Shown here: in pieces, positions 8,090 through 15,518 of the stretch
Numbering within the stretch: position 1 is the stretch's first letter
Layout of the letters: every line of letters begins with the position of its first letter
NCBI GenBank assembly: GCA_038106885.1
Contig: JAYNFX010000007.1
Location: 1-48,009 of the forward strand
Source of the DNA: UBA3537 sp038106885
Lineage (GTDB): Bacteria > Bacteroidota > Bacteroidia > Flavobacteriales > Flavobacteriaceae
Length of the DNA: 48,009 nt
Reading direction: 5' to 3'
Notes under the pieces: generated by a model
What the model was told of the DNA's origin: nothing
Database searches by the model: none
What the model saw: the letters and a program-made list of their open reading frames with translations, nothing else
Program-made: the position numbers and the translations under genes

Positions 8090-10276
8090 ATGTCTACACT
8101 ACGGTTTGATGCACTTAAGGCGTCTATGAACAGAAATCCTATTAAAGTTGATGAAAACAGCAAGCGATCTTTAATTTTCGGAACTAATGTTTTTGGTCTT
8201 ACTGTTATGCAGTCATATTTACCTAAGTCAACCTTTAAAAAGTTATTGACTGCAATTGAGAAAAATCAAGCTATTAGTAGGGAAATTGCAGACCAAATTG
8301 CTGCTGCAATGAAAGATTGGGCGATCTCTAAGGGAGTTACGCATTACACTCATTGGTTTCAGCCTCTAACTGGCGCGACAGCTGAGAAGCATGATGCTTT
8401 TTTTGAAATTTCATCCTCAGGACTAGTTATAGAACAATTTGACGGAAATCAATTGGTTCAACAAGAACCTGACGCTTCTTCATTTCCAAATGGAGGTATA
8501 AGAAATACTTTTGAAGCGAGAGGATACACAGCATGGGATCCAACTTCTCCAGCATTTATCTTTGGTACAACACTTTGTATTCCTACGGTATTTGTTGCAT
8601 ATACTGGAGAAGCATTAGATTACAAAACACCATTATTAAGAGCTTTAAATGCAGTTGATTTAGCAGCTACAGCAGTTGCGCGTTATTTTGATAAAAATGT
8701 TAAAAAAGTTACAGCTTCACTAGGCTGGGAACAAGAGTATTTCTTAATTGATAAATCTTTAGCAGTTTCAAGACCTGACTTAGAATTGACAGGGCGTACC
8801 TTATTAGGACATTCCTCAGCAAAAGGACAACAACTTGATGATCATTATTTTGGAACAATACCTTCCAGAGCTTTAAATTTTATGCGTGATTTAGAAAACG
8901 AATCAATACTTCTTGGCATTCCTGTAAAAACAAGACATAATGAAGTTGCTCCAAATCAATTTGAGTTAGCTCCGATTTATGAAGAGACTAATTTAGCTGT
9001 TGATCATAATTCATTAATTATGGATTTAATGAAAAAGATAGCTGACCGTCATCATTTTAAAGTACTATTCCATGAAAAACCCTTCGCAGGTGTTAATGGA
9101 TCTGGGAAGCATAACAACTGGAGTTTAAGTACAAATTCTGGAATAAATTTATTGGCTCCGGGTAAAACTCCCATGAGTAATTTACAATTTTTGACATTTT
9201 TCATCAATACAATAAAAGCCGTTAACGATAATGAAGAGCTGCTAAGAGCATCTATTGCTTCTGCAAGCAATGATCACAGGTTAGGAGCAAATGAAGCTCC
9301 ACCAGCTATTATGTCTGTTTTTATTGGAGCTCAACTATCTAAGGTTCTTGTTGAACTTGAAGGAGTTACAAAAGGTAAGCTATCTCCAAAAGAAAAAACA
9401 GACTTAAAATTAAATGTTGTTGGTAAGATTCCAGAAATTTTACTTGATAATACGGATAGAAATCGAACATCTCCTTTCGCTTTTACAGGCAACAAGTTTG
9501 AATTCAGAGCCGTTGGTTCAACCGCTAATTGTGCAAACCCAATGACAGTTTTAAATTCCATAGTTGCCAAGCAGCTTATTGAATTTAAAAATGAAGTCGA
9601 TAGTTTGATTGAGCAAAAAGATTTAAAAAAGGATGAAGCAATATTTAATGTCTTAAGAGAATATATTAAAAAGTCTAAATCAATACTTTTTGAGGGAAAT
9701 GGATATGGAGAAGAATGGCAAAAAGAAGCAAAAAAACGTGGATTAAGTAACAATAAAAATACGCCTTCTGCACTAAAAGTTAAGATTGCCCCAGAAACAA
9801 TTAAATTATATACATCCTTGAATGTTATGAATAAGACTGAAATTGAAGCTAGATATGAAATTGAAGTTGAACAATACATTCACAGTATACAAATTGAAGG
9901 ACGAGTACTTGGAGATATTGCAAGAAATCATGTTATTCCAACAGCAGTTAAATACCAAAATATATTGATTAATAACGTAAGAGGTTTAAAAGATATATAT
10001 GGTAAAGAATATAATAAATATGCTAGTGAGCAATTAATTTTAATTTCTGATATATCTAAATATATTGAAATGATTAATTCTGGAGTAACTAAAATGATTA
10101 ATGAAAGGAAGAAGGCCAATATTATCAATGATTCTTTAAAAAGAGCAGAAGTTTATTGCAATAAAGTTAAACCTTTGTTTTCTGATATAAGGAATGGTTG
10201 TGATAAATTGGAATTATTAATAGATGACGAGTTATGGCCGTTAGTAAAATATCGTGAACTTTTATTTACATCTTAA
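8090..10276 (+). CDS. glnN: Type III glutamine synthetase
   Basis: Large GSIII-class glutamine synthetase, 728 residues, typical for this class in Bacteroidota and cyanobacteria; cytosolic. Seen in order: an N-terminal region with SLIFGTNVFGLTVMQSYLPK, THYTHWFQPLTGATAEKHD (the GSIII signature), LGWEQEYFLID (metal and glutamate binding), TRHNEVAPNQFELAPIYE, FAGVNGSGKHNNWSLS (ATP/glutamate site) and RTSPFAFTGNKFEFRAVGS (near-C-terminal catalytic loop), followed by a long helical tail. It is divergent from the GSII gene, so two unrelated glutamine synthetase classes share one control region. A terminator follows 4 bases after the stop. Confidence 0.96.
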   Translation: MSTLRFDALKASMNRNPIKVDENSKRSLIFGTNVFGLTVMQSYLPKSTFKKLLTAIEKNQAISREIADQIAAAMKDWAISKGVTHYTHWFQPLTGATAEKHDAFFEISSSGLVIEQFDGNQLVQQEPDASSFPNGGIRNTFEARGYTAWDPTSPAFIFGTTLCIPTVFVAYTGEALDYKTPLLRALNAVDLAATAVARYFDKNVKKVTASLGWEQEYFLIDKSLAVSRPDLELTGRTLLGHSSAKGQQLDDHYFGTIPSRALNFMRDLENESILLGIPVKTRHNEVAPNQFELAPIYEETNLAVDHNSLIMDLMKKIADRHHFKVLFHEKPFAGVNGSGKHNNWSLSTNSGINLLAPGKTPMSNLQFLTFFINTIKAVNDNEELLRASIASASNDHRLGANEAPPAIMSVFIGAQLSKVLVELEGVTKGKLSPKEKTDLKLNVVGKIPEILLDNTDRNRTSPFAFTGNKFEFRAVGSTANCANPMTVLNSIVAKQLIEFKNEVDSLIEQKDLKKDEAIFNVLREYIKKSKSILFEGNGYGEEWQKEAKKRGLSNNKNTPSALKVKIAPETIKLYTSLNVMNKTEIEARYEIEVEQYIHSIQIEGRVLGDIARNHVIPTAVKYQNILINNVRGLKDIYGKEYNKYASEQLILISDISKYIEMINSGVTKMINERKKANIINDSLKRAEVYCNKVKPLFSDIRNGCDKLELLIDDELWPLVKYRELLFTS

Positions 10277-10279
10277 CAA

Positions 10280-10302
10280 AACGCTCAACTAAGTTGGGCG
10301 TT
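10280..10302 (+). terminator. Intrinsic terminator after the GSIII gene
   Basis: AACGCTCAA pairs with TTGGGCGTT (one T-G wobble), closing a short loop, followed by TTTTT. It begins directly after the stop codon. Confidence 0.85.
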
Positions 10303-10328
10303 TTTGATTTATATATGGAATACTTTAT

Positions 10329-10336
10329 TAAATTTG
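10329..10336 (+). promoter_or_regulatory. -7 promoter box for purM-prfA-pyrF
   Basis: TAAATTTG fits TAnnTTTG, lying 16 bases before the purM ATG and just after the preceding terminator. A very short leader is implied. Confidence 0.5.
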
Positions 10337-10352
10337 CGTTCAACAAAACATT

Positions 10353-11531
10353 ATGAGCCAAGAAGCAAGTAAACGATACGCACAAAGAGGAGTTTCATCA
10401 TCTAAAGCAGATGTTCATAATGCTATTAAAAACATTGATAAAGGTTTATTCCCAAAAGCGTTCTGTAAAATTGTTCCTGATTACTTGACAAACGACCCGG
10501 ACTATTGTCTAGTAATGCATGCAGATGGAGCTGGAACAAAAAGCTCTTTAGCGTATGCATATTGGAAAGAAACTGGAGATTTATCAGTTTGGAAAGGAAT
10601 TGCACAAGATGCCTTAATAATGAATATTGATGATTTGATATGTGTTGGTGCTGTTGATAAAATTATGCTCTCATCAACAATTGGGCGAAATAAAAATTTG
10701 ATTCCAGGTGAAGTTATTTCTGCAATTATCAATGGTACAGAGGAATTAATAGATGAATTAAAAAGTTATGGAATAAATATATTTTCTACAGGCGGAGAAA
10801 CCGCTGATGTAGGAGATCTAGTCAGGACAATAATAGTTGATTCTACTGTTACAGCTAGAATTAAACGAAGTAATGTAATTGATAATTCAAAAATTAAACC
10901 TGGTGATGTTATAATTGGATTATCTTCTTTTGGGCAAGCAACCTATGAAAAACAATACAATGGCGGAATGGGTAGCAATGGCTTAACTTCTGCAAGACAT
11001 GATGTTTTCGATAAGCACATAGCAAAAAAGTATCCTGAAACTTATGACCCCTCAGTTCCTGAGCATTTAATATATTCGGGAAGTGTTAAATTAACTCAAG
11101 ATATTGAAAATTGTCCCCTTGATGCCGGTAAGCTTGTTTTATCTCCAACTAGAACTTATGCTCCCATAGTAAAAGAAATACTAAATTTATTTGATTCAAC
11201 TAAAATTCATGGTATGATACATTGCAGTGGAGGAGCTCAAACAAAAATTTTACATTTTATTGAAAATTTACATATCATTAAGGATGAAATGTTTCCAGTG
11301 CCAAAACTTTTTAGATTGATTCAAGAAGAATCTAAAACTAATTGGAAAGAGATGTATCAAGTTTTTAATTGTGGTCATAGATTTGAAATATATGCTGCAA
11401 AAGATATTGCAGAAGATATTATTTCAATAGCTTCTAAATTTGATGTTGAGGCTCAAATTATTGGAAGAGTTGAATCGTCAAATGAAAAAAAATTAACAAT
11501 TAAAAGTGAGTTTGGTTTATTTGAATATTAA
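10353..11531 (+). CDS. purM: Phosphoribosylformylglycinamidine cyclo-ligase (AIR synthetase)
   Basis: ATP-dependent closure of the imidazole ring, FGAM to AIR, in de novo purine synthesis; cytosolic. The protein has 392 residues, longer than the roughly 345 of E. coli PurM, as in other Bacteroidota. The start MSQEASKRYAQRGVSSSKADVHNAI is typical of the flavobacterial form. LVMHADGAGTKSSLAYAY and DALIMNIDDLICVGA are the conserved N-terminal ATP and metal loops, and STGGETADVGDLVRTI carries the GGETA motif. The C-terminal AIRS domain includes HGMIHCSGGAQTKILHF. A promoter box lies just upstream. prfA follows after 50 bases and pyrF after that, suggesting one transcript. Confidence 0.94.
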   Translation: MSQEASKRYAQRGVSSSKADVHNAIKNIDKGLFPKAFCKIVPDYLTNDPDYCLVMHADGAGTKSSLAYAYWKETGDLSVWKGIAQDALIMNIDDLICVGAVDKIMLSSTIGRNKNLIPGEVISAIINGTEELIDELKSYGINIFSTGGETADVGDLVRTIIVDSTVTARIKRSNVIDNSKIKPGDVIIGLSSFGQATYEKQYNGGMGSNGLTSARHDVFDKHIAKKYPETYDPSVPEHLIYSGSVKLTQDIENCPLDAGKLVLSPTRTYAPIVKEILNLFDSTKIHGMIHCSGGAQTKILHFIENLHIIKDEMFPVPKLFRLIQEESKTNWKEMYQVFNCGHRFEIYAAKDIAEDIISIASKFDVEAQIIGRVESSNEKKLTIKSEFGLFEY

Positions 11532-11581
11532 ATATTTTTATTTTCAATTTTTTATTTCTGTAAACTGTTTGTAAAGAATTT

Positions 11582-12658
11582 ATGTTAGAAAAAATCCAGA
11601 TTATAAAGCAACGATTTGATGAGATTAATGATCTTATAATTCAACCTGACGTAATTTCAGATCAAAAAAGGTATATTAAAATAAATAAAGAATACAAAGA
11701 CTTAAAAAAAATATTAGATAAGACACAAGTTTATGAAACATTAATTTCTAATATTGAAGAGGCTCAAGATATTATTTCTGATAGTTCAGACTCTGAAATG
11801 ATAGAAATGGCTAAGTTACAGTTGGAAGAATCTAAACAACAACTTCCAAAAGTTGAGGAAGAAATTAAGTTTTTACTAATACCTAAAGATCCCGAAGATT
11901 CCAAAAATGTTGTTATTGAAGTACGTGCAGGTACTGGTGGAGATGAAGCTAGTATTTTTGCTGGTGATCTTCATAGAATGTATACAAAGTATTGTGAAAG
12001 TAAAGGTTGGAAGGTTGATGTTGTTGATTTTAATGAGGGAACATCGGGAGGTTATAAAGAAATTATATTTGAAGTTTCAGGAACAGATGTTTATGGAACT
12101 ATGAAGTTTGAAGCTGGAGTTCATCGAGTTCAACGAGTACCACAGACTGAAACCCAAGGTCGCGTTCATACAAGCGCTGCTTCAGTTATAGTTTTGCCTG
12201 AAGCTGAGGAATTTGATCTAGAGCTTGATATGTCTGAGGTTAGAATTGAGAGAACTACTTCAACTGGTCCAGGGGGGCAATCAGTTAACACAACATATTC
12301 CGCAATCAAACTTCATCACGAACCAACTGGAATGATTGTAAGTTGTCAAGATCAAAAATCTTCTCACAAAAATTTAGAAAAAGCACTGAAAGTATTACGC
12401 TCTAGGTTATATGAAATGGAATTGGCAAAAAAACAAGCTGCGGATTCTGAAAAAAGAAAAAGCATGGTTTCGTCAGGGGATAGAAGTGCAAAAATAAGAA
12501 CATACAATTATCCGCAAGGGCGCGTTACAGATCACCGTATTGGTCTTACATTATATGACTTGTCAAATATTATAAATGGTGATGTTCAAAAAGTAATTGA
12601 TGAGCTTATGTTAGCTGAAAACACTGAAAAACTCAAATCAGATTCTGAATTAATTTAA
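11582..12658 (+). CDS. prfA: Peptide chain release factor 1
   Basis: Recognises UAA and UAG stop codons and triggers peptidyl-tRNA hydrolysis on the ribosome. Length is 358 residues, as usual. The stop-codon-reading tripeptide is P-Q-T (187-189) within VQRVPQTETQGRVHTS; a PxT motif marks RF1 rather than RF2. The catalytic GGQ is at 231-233 in STGPGGQSVNTTYSAIKLHH, the Gln of which is normally methylated by PrmC. It has coiled N-terminal helices and the usual C-terminal DHRIGLTLYDL segment. It sits between purM and pyrF, with only 6 bases to pyrF. Confidence 0.97.
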   Translation: MLEKIQIIKQRFDEINDLIIQPDVISDQKRYIKINKEYKDLKKILDKTQVYETLISNIEEAQDIISDSSDSEMIEMAKLQLEESKQQLPKVEEEIKFLLIPKDPEDSKNVVIEVRAGTGGDEASIFAGDLHRMYTKYCESKGWKVDVVDFNEGTSGGYKEIIFEVSGTDVYGTMKFEAGVHRVQRVPQTETQGRVHTSAASVIVLPEAEEFDLELDMSEVRIERTTSTGPGGQSVNTTYSAIKLHHEPTGMIVSCQDQKSSHKNLEKALKVLRSRLYEMELAKKQAADSEKRKSMVSSGDRSAKIRTYNYPQGRVTDHRIGLTLYDLSNIINGDVQKVIDELMLAENTEKLKSDSELI

Positions 12659-12664
12659 GGTATT

Positions 12665-13492
12665 ATGACAAATGAAAAGTTAATTTCAGAAATTAAACGA
12701 AAAAAATCTTTTTTGTGTATTGGTTTGGATGTTGACGTCAATAAGATGCCAAGTCATCTTTTAAATTCAATAAATCCTATTTTTGAGTTTAACAAAGCCA
12801 TAATTGATGCAACCCACAAATTATGTATTGCCTATAAGCCTAATATAGCATTTTATGAAGCATATGGTCAAAAAGGTTGGGAAGCATTAAAAAATACTAT
12901 TGACTATTTAAATAATAATTACCCAGAAATTTTTACTATAGCAGATGCTAAACGTGGAGATATAGGTAATACAAGTAAAATGTATGCAAAGGCATTTTTT
13001 GAAGATTTGGGTTTTGATAGTGTTACTGTTGCTCCATATATGGGTAAAGATTCTGTGGAACCATTTTTAGAATTTAAGGATAATCATACTATTTTATTGG
13101 CATTGACTTCAAATGAAGGTTCATCTGATTTTCAATCATTAAAATTTAATAACTCATCATTGTATGAGTCTGTATTAAAAGCATCAAAAAACTGGATTAA
13201 TTCAGGTAAATTAATGTATGTGGTAGGTGCTACAAAAGCGGAGTATTTGAAAGACATTAGAAAAATAGTTCCAGATAATTTTTTACTTGTTCCTGGAGTT
13301 GGAAAACAAGGTGGGGATCTAAATAAAGTATGCGAGTATGGTTTAAATTCTCAAATTGGACTTATTGTTAATTCCTCAAGAGAGATCATATATGCTTCCA
13401 AAGGTTTAGATTTTTCCCAAAAAGCTGCTCAAAAAGCTAGAGATCTTCAGCAAAAAATGGAAAAAATACTTTCCAAAAATTATAATTTTTAA
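12665..13492 (+). CDS. pyrF: Orotidine 5'-phosphate decarboxylase
   Basis: Decarboxylates OMP to UMP, the final step of de novo pyrimidine synthesis; cytosolic TIM barrel. The 275-residue length fits the longer PyrF subfamily. Catalytic residues are in FTIADAKRGDIGNTS: D94 and K96, with a second Asp following. FLCIGLDVDVNKMP at the N-terminus and LVPGVGKQGGDL in the phosphate-binding region are further landmarks. It starts 6 bases after prfA, so the two are probably co-transcribed. It converges on a hypothetical gene with a 6-base gap. Confidence 0.95.
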   Translation: MTNEKLISEIKRKKSFLCIGLDVDVNKMPSHLLNSINPIFEFNKAIIDATHKLCIAYKPNIAFYEAYGQKGWEALKNTIDYLNNNYPEIFTIADAKRGDIGNTSKMYAKAFFEDLGFDSVTVAPYMGKDSVEPFLEFKDNHTILLALTSNEGSSDFQSLKFNNSSLYESVLKASKNWINSGKLMYVVGATKAEYLKDIRKIVPDNFLLVPGVGKQGGDLNKVCEYGLNSQIGLIVNSSREIIYASKGLDFSQKAAQKARDLQQKMEKILSKNYNF

Positions 13493-13498
13493 TGTAAT

Positions 13499-13873
13499 TT
13501 AAAGAGTCAGTAACCATGACTTTTTAAGTAATTTGAATTTATTGATTTCCTTGACTAAAATTGATATATAATCTTTGCTATTACTGCAAGAATTTTCAAT
13601 TCTTTTACATGTCTGCATTAAGCGAAATATTAGCCATTGTATTGTTTTTATATGAGAATTTTTATTTTCAGAAATTAAAGACACTTGTGCTTTTATAATT
13701 TCTTCAGAAATGATATCAGATTGTTGAACTATATCTCCCGAAAAAAAAAGAATTGTATTTTTTGAATAATCTGTTGAATTTGAAAGTTCAAAAATTATAT
13801 AATCTGAAATCTTTTTTGAAATTTTTTTTATTTCAAGAGATTTGTTATAAAATTTAGAATTATATCTACCCAT
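13499..13873 (-). CDS. Hypothetical protein, flavobacterial type
   Basis: A 124-residue protein starting MGRYNSKFYNKSLEIKKISKKIS. I do not recognise a characterised family. It is largely helical and lysine-rich, with no signal peptide or membrane segment. Two segments look structured: YIIFELSNSTDYSKNTILFFSGDIVQQSDII and a helical C-terminal half. An ATG 21 bases further upstream would add MYIFYYE, but a TAnnTTTG box at 13892-13899 overlaps that codon and would place the transcript start after it. The GRYNSKF start is therefore preferred. It is convergent with pyrF and divergent from the Lrp gene. Confidence 0.6.
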   Translation of the reverse strand: MGRYNSKFYNKSLEIKKISKKISDYIIFELSNSTDYSKNTILFFSGDIVQQSDIISEEIIKAQVSLISENKNSHIKTIQWLIFRLMQTCKRIENSCSNSKDYISILVKEINKFKLLKKSWLLTL

Positions 13874-13891
13874 TTCGTAATAAAATATATA

Positions 13892-13899
13892 CAAATTTA
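13892..13899 (-). promoter_or_regulatory. -7 promoter box that decides the start of the hypothetical gene
   Basis: The minus strand reads TAAATTTG, fitting TAnnTTTG. Transcription would begin a few bases downstream, after the upstream candidate ATG (13894), leaving the ATG at 13873 with a leader of about 12-15 bases. Confidence 0.45.
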
Positions 13900-13922
13900 A
13901 AAAGGATAAATATCTAGTTATA

Positions 13923-13972
13923 TTTAAAATTTTAAGTATTTAATTTAAAAAAATTTAAAATTTTAAGTATTT
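13923..13972. repeat. Two 19-bp direct repeats, each with a 12-bp palindrome, upstream of the Lrp gene
   Basis: TTTAAAATTTTAAGTATTT occurs at 13923-13941 and 13954-13972, a period of 31 bases, close to three DNA helical turns. Each copy contains the perfect palindrome TTAAAATTTTAA. The copies lie 51 and 20 bases before the start codon of the Lrp/AsnC regulator. This layout fits autoregulatory operators bound by Lrp-family octamers. Chance is less easily excluded because the region is very AT-rich. Confidence 0.5.
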
Positions 13973-13992
13973 TTATTAATAAATTTTTAGAA

Positions 13993-14433
13993 ATGAAATT
14001 AGATCCAATAAATGTAAAAATTTTGAAGGTACTTCAAAGTAATTCAAAAATTTCAAATACTAAAATTGCATCAGAAGTTGGAATTTCTTCACCAGCAGTT
14101 GCAGAGCGTATAAAAAAATTAGAAGATTCTGGAGTAATTTTTGGATATTATACAAAGGTTGATCCAAGAGAATTAGGATATGCCTTGAGGGCATTGATTA
14201 CAGTTCGTGCATTTATGGGTAGGTTAAAACCCTTTTTACATAAGATTAAGACTTATGATGAGGTTATTAATTGTTATAGAATCACTGGAAATGAAAATAT
14301 TGTAATGGAGGTTATTTTTAAAGATCAACAACACTTGGAGATGTTTATTGACGAATTAATTACGTATGGTGAAACTAAAACTCAAATTATTCTTTCAGAT
14401 ATTGTATCTAATCAAGAAATTAATTTACTATGA
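13993..14433 (+). CDS. Lrp/AsnC family transcriptional regulator
   Basis: DNA-binding regulator of the feast/famine family, 146 residues. The N-terminal helix-turn-helix covers about residues 1-60 (LDPINVKILKVLQSNSKISNTKIASEVGISSPAVAERIKKLEDSGVI). The RAM (AsnC_trans_reg) domain follows, with RALITVRAFMGRLKPFL and YRITGNENIVMEVIF, where ligand is usually sensed at dimer interfaces. Members usually respond to amino acids and often regulate themselves; tandem palindromic repeats just upstream fit that. The stop overlaps the next ATG (ATGA), coupling it to a DUF1684 lipoprotein. The ligand is unknown. Confidence 0.92.
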   Translation: MKLDPINVKILKVLQSNSKISNTKIASEVGISSPAVAERIKKLEDSGVIFGYYTKVDPRELGYALRALITVRAFMGRLKPFLHKIKTYDEVINCYRITGNENIVMEVIFKDQQHLEMFIDELITYGETKTQIILSDIVSNQEINLL

Positions 14434-15035
14434 ATTTAAAAACCGTAAACCTATTATTTTTTTGTTTTCTAATTTTTTTTGGTTGCAATAATCTAAAGAT
14501 CAAGAATACTTATGAAACTGATTTTCAAAGAAATCTAAATGTATTTTTTAAAGATGCAACTACATCTCCGTTAAAAGCAAATGATTTAAAAAATTTTAAT
14601 TCCCTTCCTTTTTTTTCTTATGATTCAACTTTTGTTACTTATGCAAAATTTGAATTAACTCCTGAATCAGCTTTTTTTGACATGAAGACTTCTACATCTA
14701 GAATTTCCAAAGAGAGAATTTATGGCATATTAAAATTTGAAATAAATGGAAATAAATTTCAATTAAAAGTTTATCAAAGTAAAGATTCGGCTTCTAATAA
14801 TAAAGATGATTTACTGTTGCCTTTTTTAGATAAAACAAATGGTATTTCTACTTATGGAGGAGGACGTTATATTAACCTAAAAACACCACTATCAGATGAG
14901 GTTATTATAGATTTTAATAAAGCATACAATCCATATTGTGCTTACAATGAACTATTCTCATGTCCAATTGTTCCTGAAGATAATTATCTTCCATTTGATG
15001 TAAAAGCCGGGGTAATGTATAAAACAGAATATTAA
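14430..15035 (+). CDS. DUF1684 family lipoprotein
   Basis: A 201-residue protein with a hydrophobic signal ending FFGC (Cys 19), so a predicted lipoprotein. The C-terminal half carries the DUF1684 signature: YGGGRYINLKTP, then DFNKAYNPYCAYNELFSCPIVP and LPFDVKAGV. The family is widespread in Bacteroidota and Actinobacteria with no settled function. The start overlaps the Lrp stop as ATGA. The stop is shared with convergent crcB through the palindrome TTAA (15032-15035). Confidence 0.85.
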   Translation: MNLKTVNLLFFCFLIFFGCNNLKIKNTYETDFQRNLNVFFKDATTSPLKANDLKNFNSLPFFSYDSTFVTYAKFELTPESAFFDMKTSTSRISKERIYGILKFEINGNKFQLKVYQSKDSASNNKDDLLLPFLDKTNGISTYGGGRYINLKTPLSDEVIIDFNKAYNPYCAYNELFSCPIVPEDNYLPFDVKAGVMYKTEY

Positions 15036-15400
15036 ATTTGCTTAGCTAAAAGCACACCTGCAACCACAGCTAATATTCCAATAAAAATTGATCCAAAAGT
15101 ATATGCTGTAAATAATAAATAGTCACCAGACTTTAAAAACAATTGATTTTCATGAGCAAATGCAGAAAATGTTGTGAATCCACCGCATAAGCCTGTAATT
15201 AAAAATATTTTTTGATTTTGATCTAATAAATTTGACCTGGTTCCATATTCAATTAAAAATCCAATTGTAAGACATCCAATCATATTCACAATAAAAGTAC
15301 TAAAAGGAAAACTATAGTTTGAGTTTATAATTTTTCCTACTAAAAATCTTAAACCACTTCCAAGTCCTCCACCAATAAAAACTATTAAAAACTGTTTCAT
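15032..15400 (-). CDS. crcB: Fluoride exporter CrcB/Fluc
   Basis: Small membrane protein forming dual-topology dimeric fluoride channels, protecting against cytosolic fluoride. At 122 residues it has four membrane segments. Landmarks are GGGLGSGLRF in segment 1, FPFSTFIVNMIGCLTIGF in segment 2 with the conserved Asn39, and GLCGGFTTFSAFAHE (71-85) in segment 3, with the paired phenylalanines F78 and F81. The usual motif is TTFSTF, so the position-80 Thr is Ala here. A single copy implies a homodimer. I saw no fluoride riboswitch upstream. Confidence 0.92.
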   Translation of the reverse strand: MKQFLIVFIGGGLGSGLRFLVGKIINSNYSFPFSTFIVNMIGCLTIGFLIEYGTRSNLLDQNQKIFLITGLCGGFTTFSAFAHENQLFLKSGDYLLFTAYTFGSIFIGILAVVAGVLLAKQI

Positions 15401-15518
15401 TTATAATTTTATCATCCTTCACTAAATTATAAATTTCTTTTGATTTCGTTCAAAATGAAAATTATTTTTTTGTTTTACATTTATAGAGTTATATTGCTTA
15501 AGCATTAAAAATTAAAAA

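Noticed and set aside
9331..9879. 182-residue open frame on the minus strand
   Set aside because: Lies wholly antisense to the strongly supported GSIII gene, with Ser/Leu-rich shadow composition and no motif.
13874..13894. Upstream ATG extending the hypothetical protein by seven residues
   Set aside because: It overlaps a TAnnTTTG promoter box, so the transcript probably starts after it.
15401..15518. Possible fluoride riboswitch before crcB
   Set aside because: I see no conserved GG/GAUGG pseudoknot elements in the 118-base AT-rich spacer.
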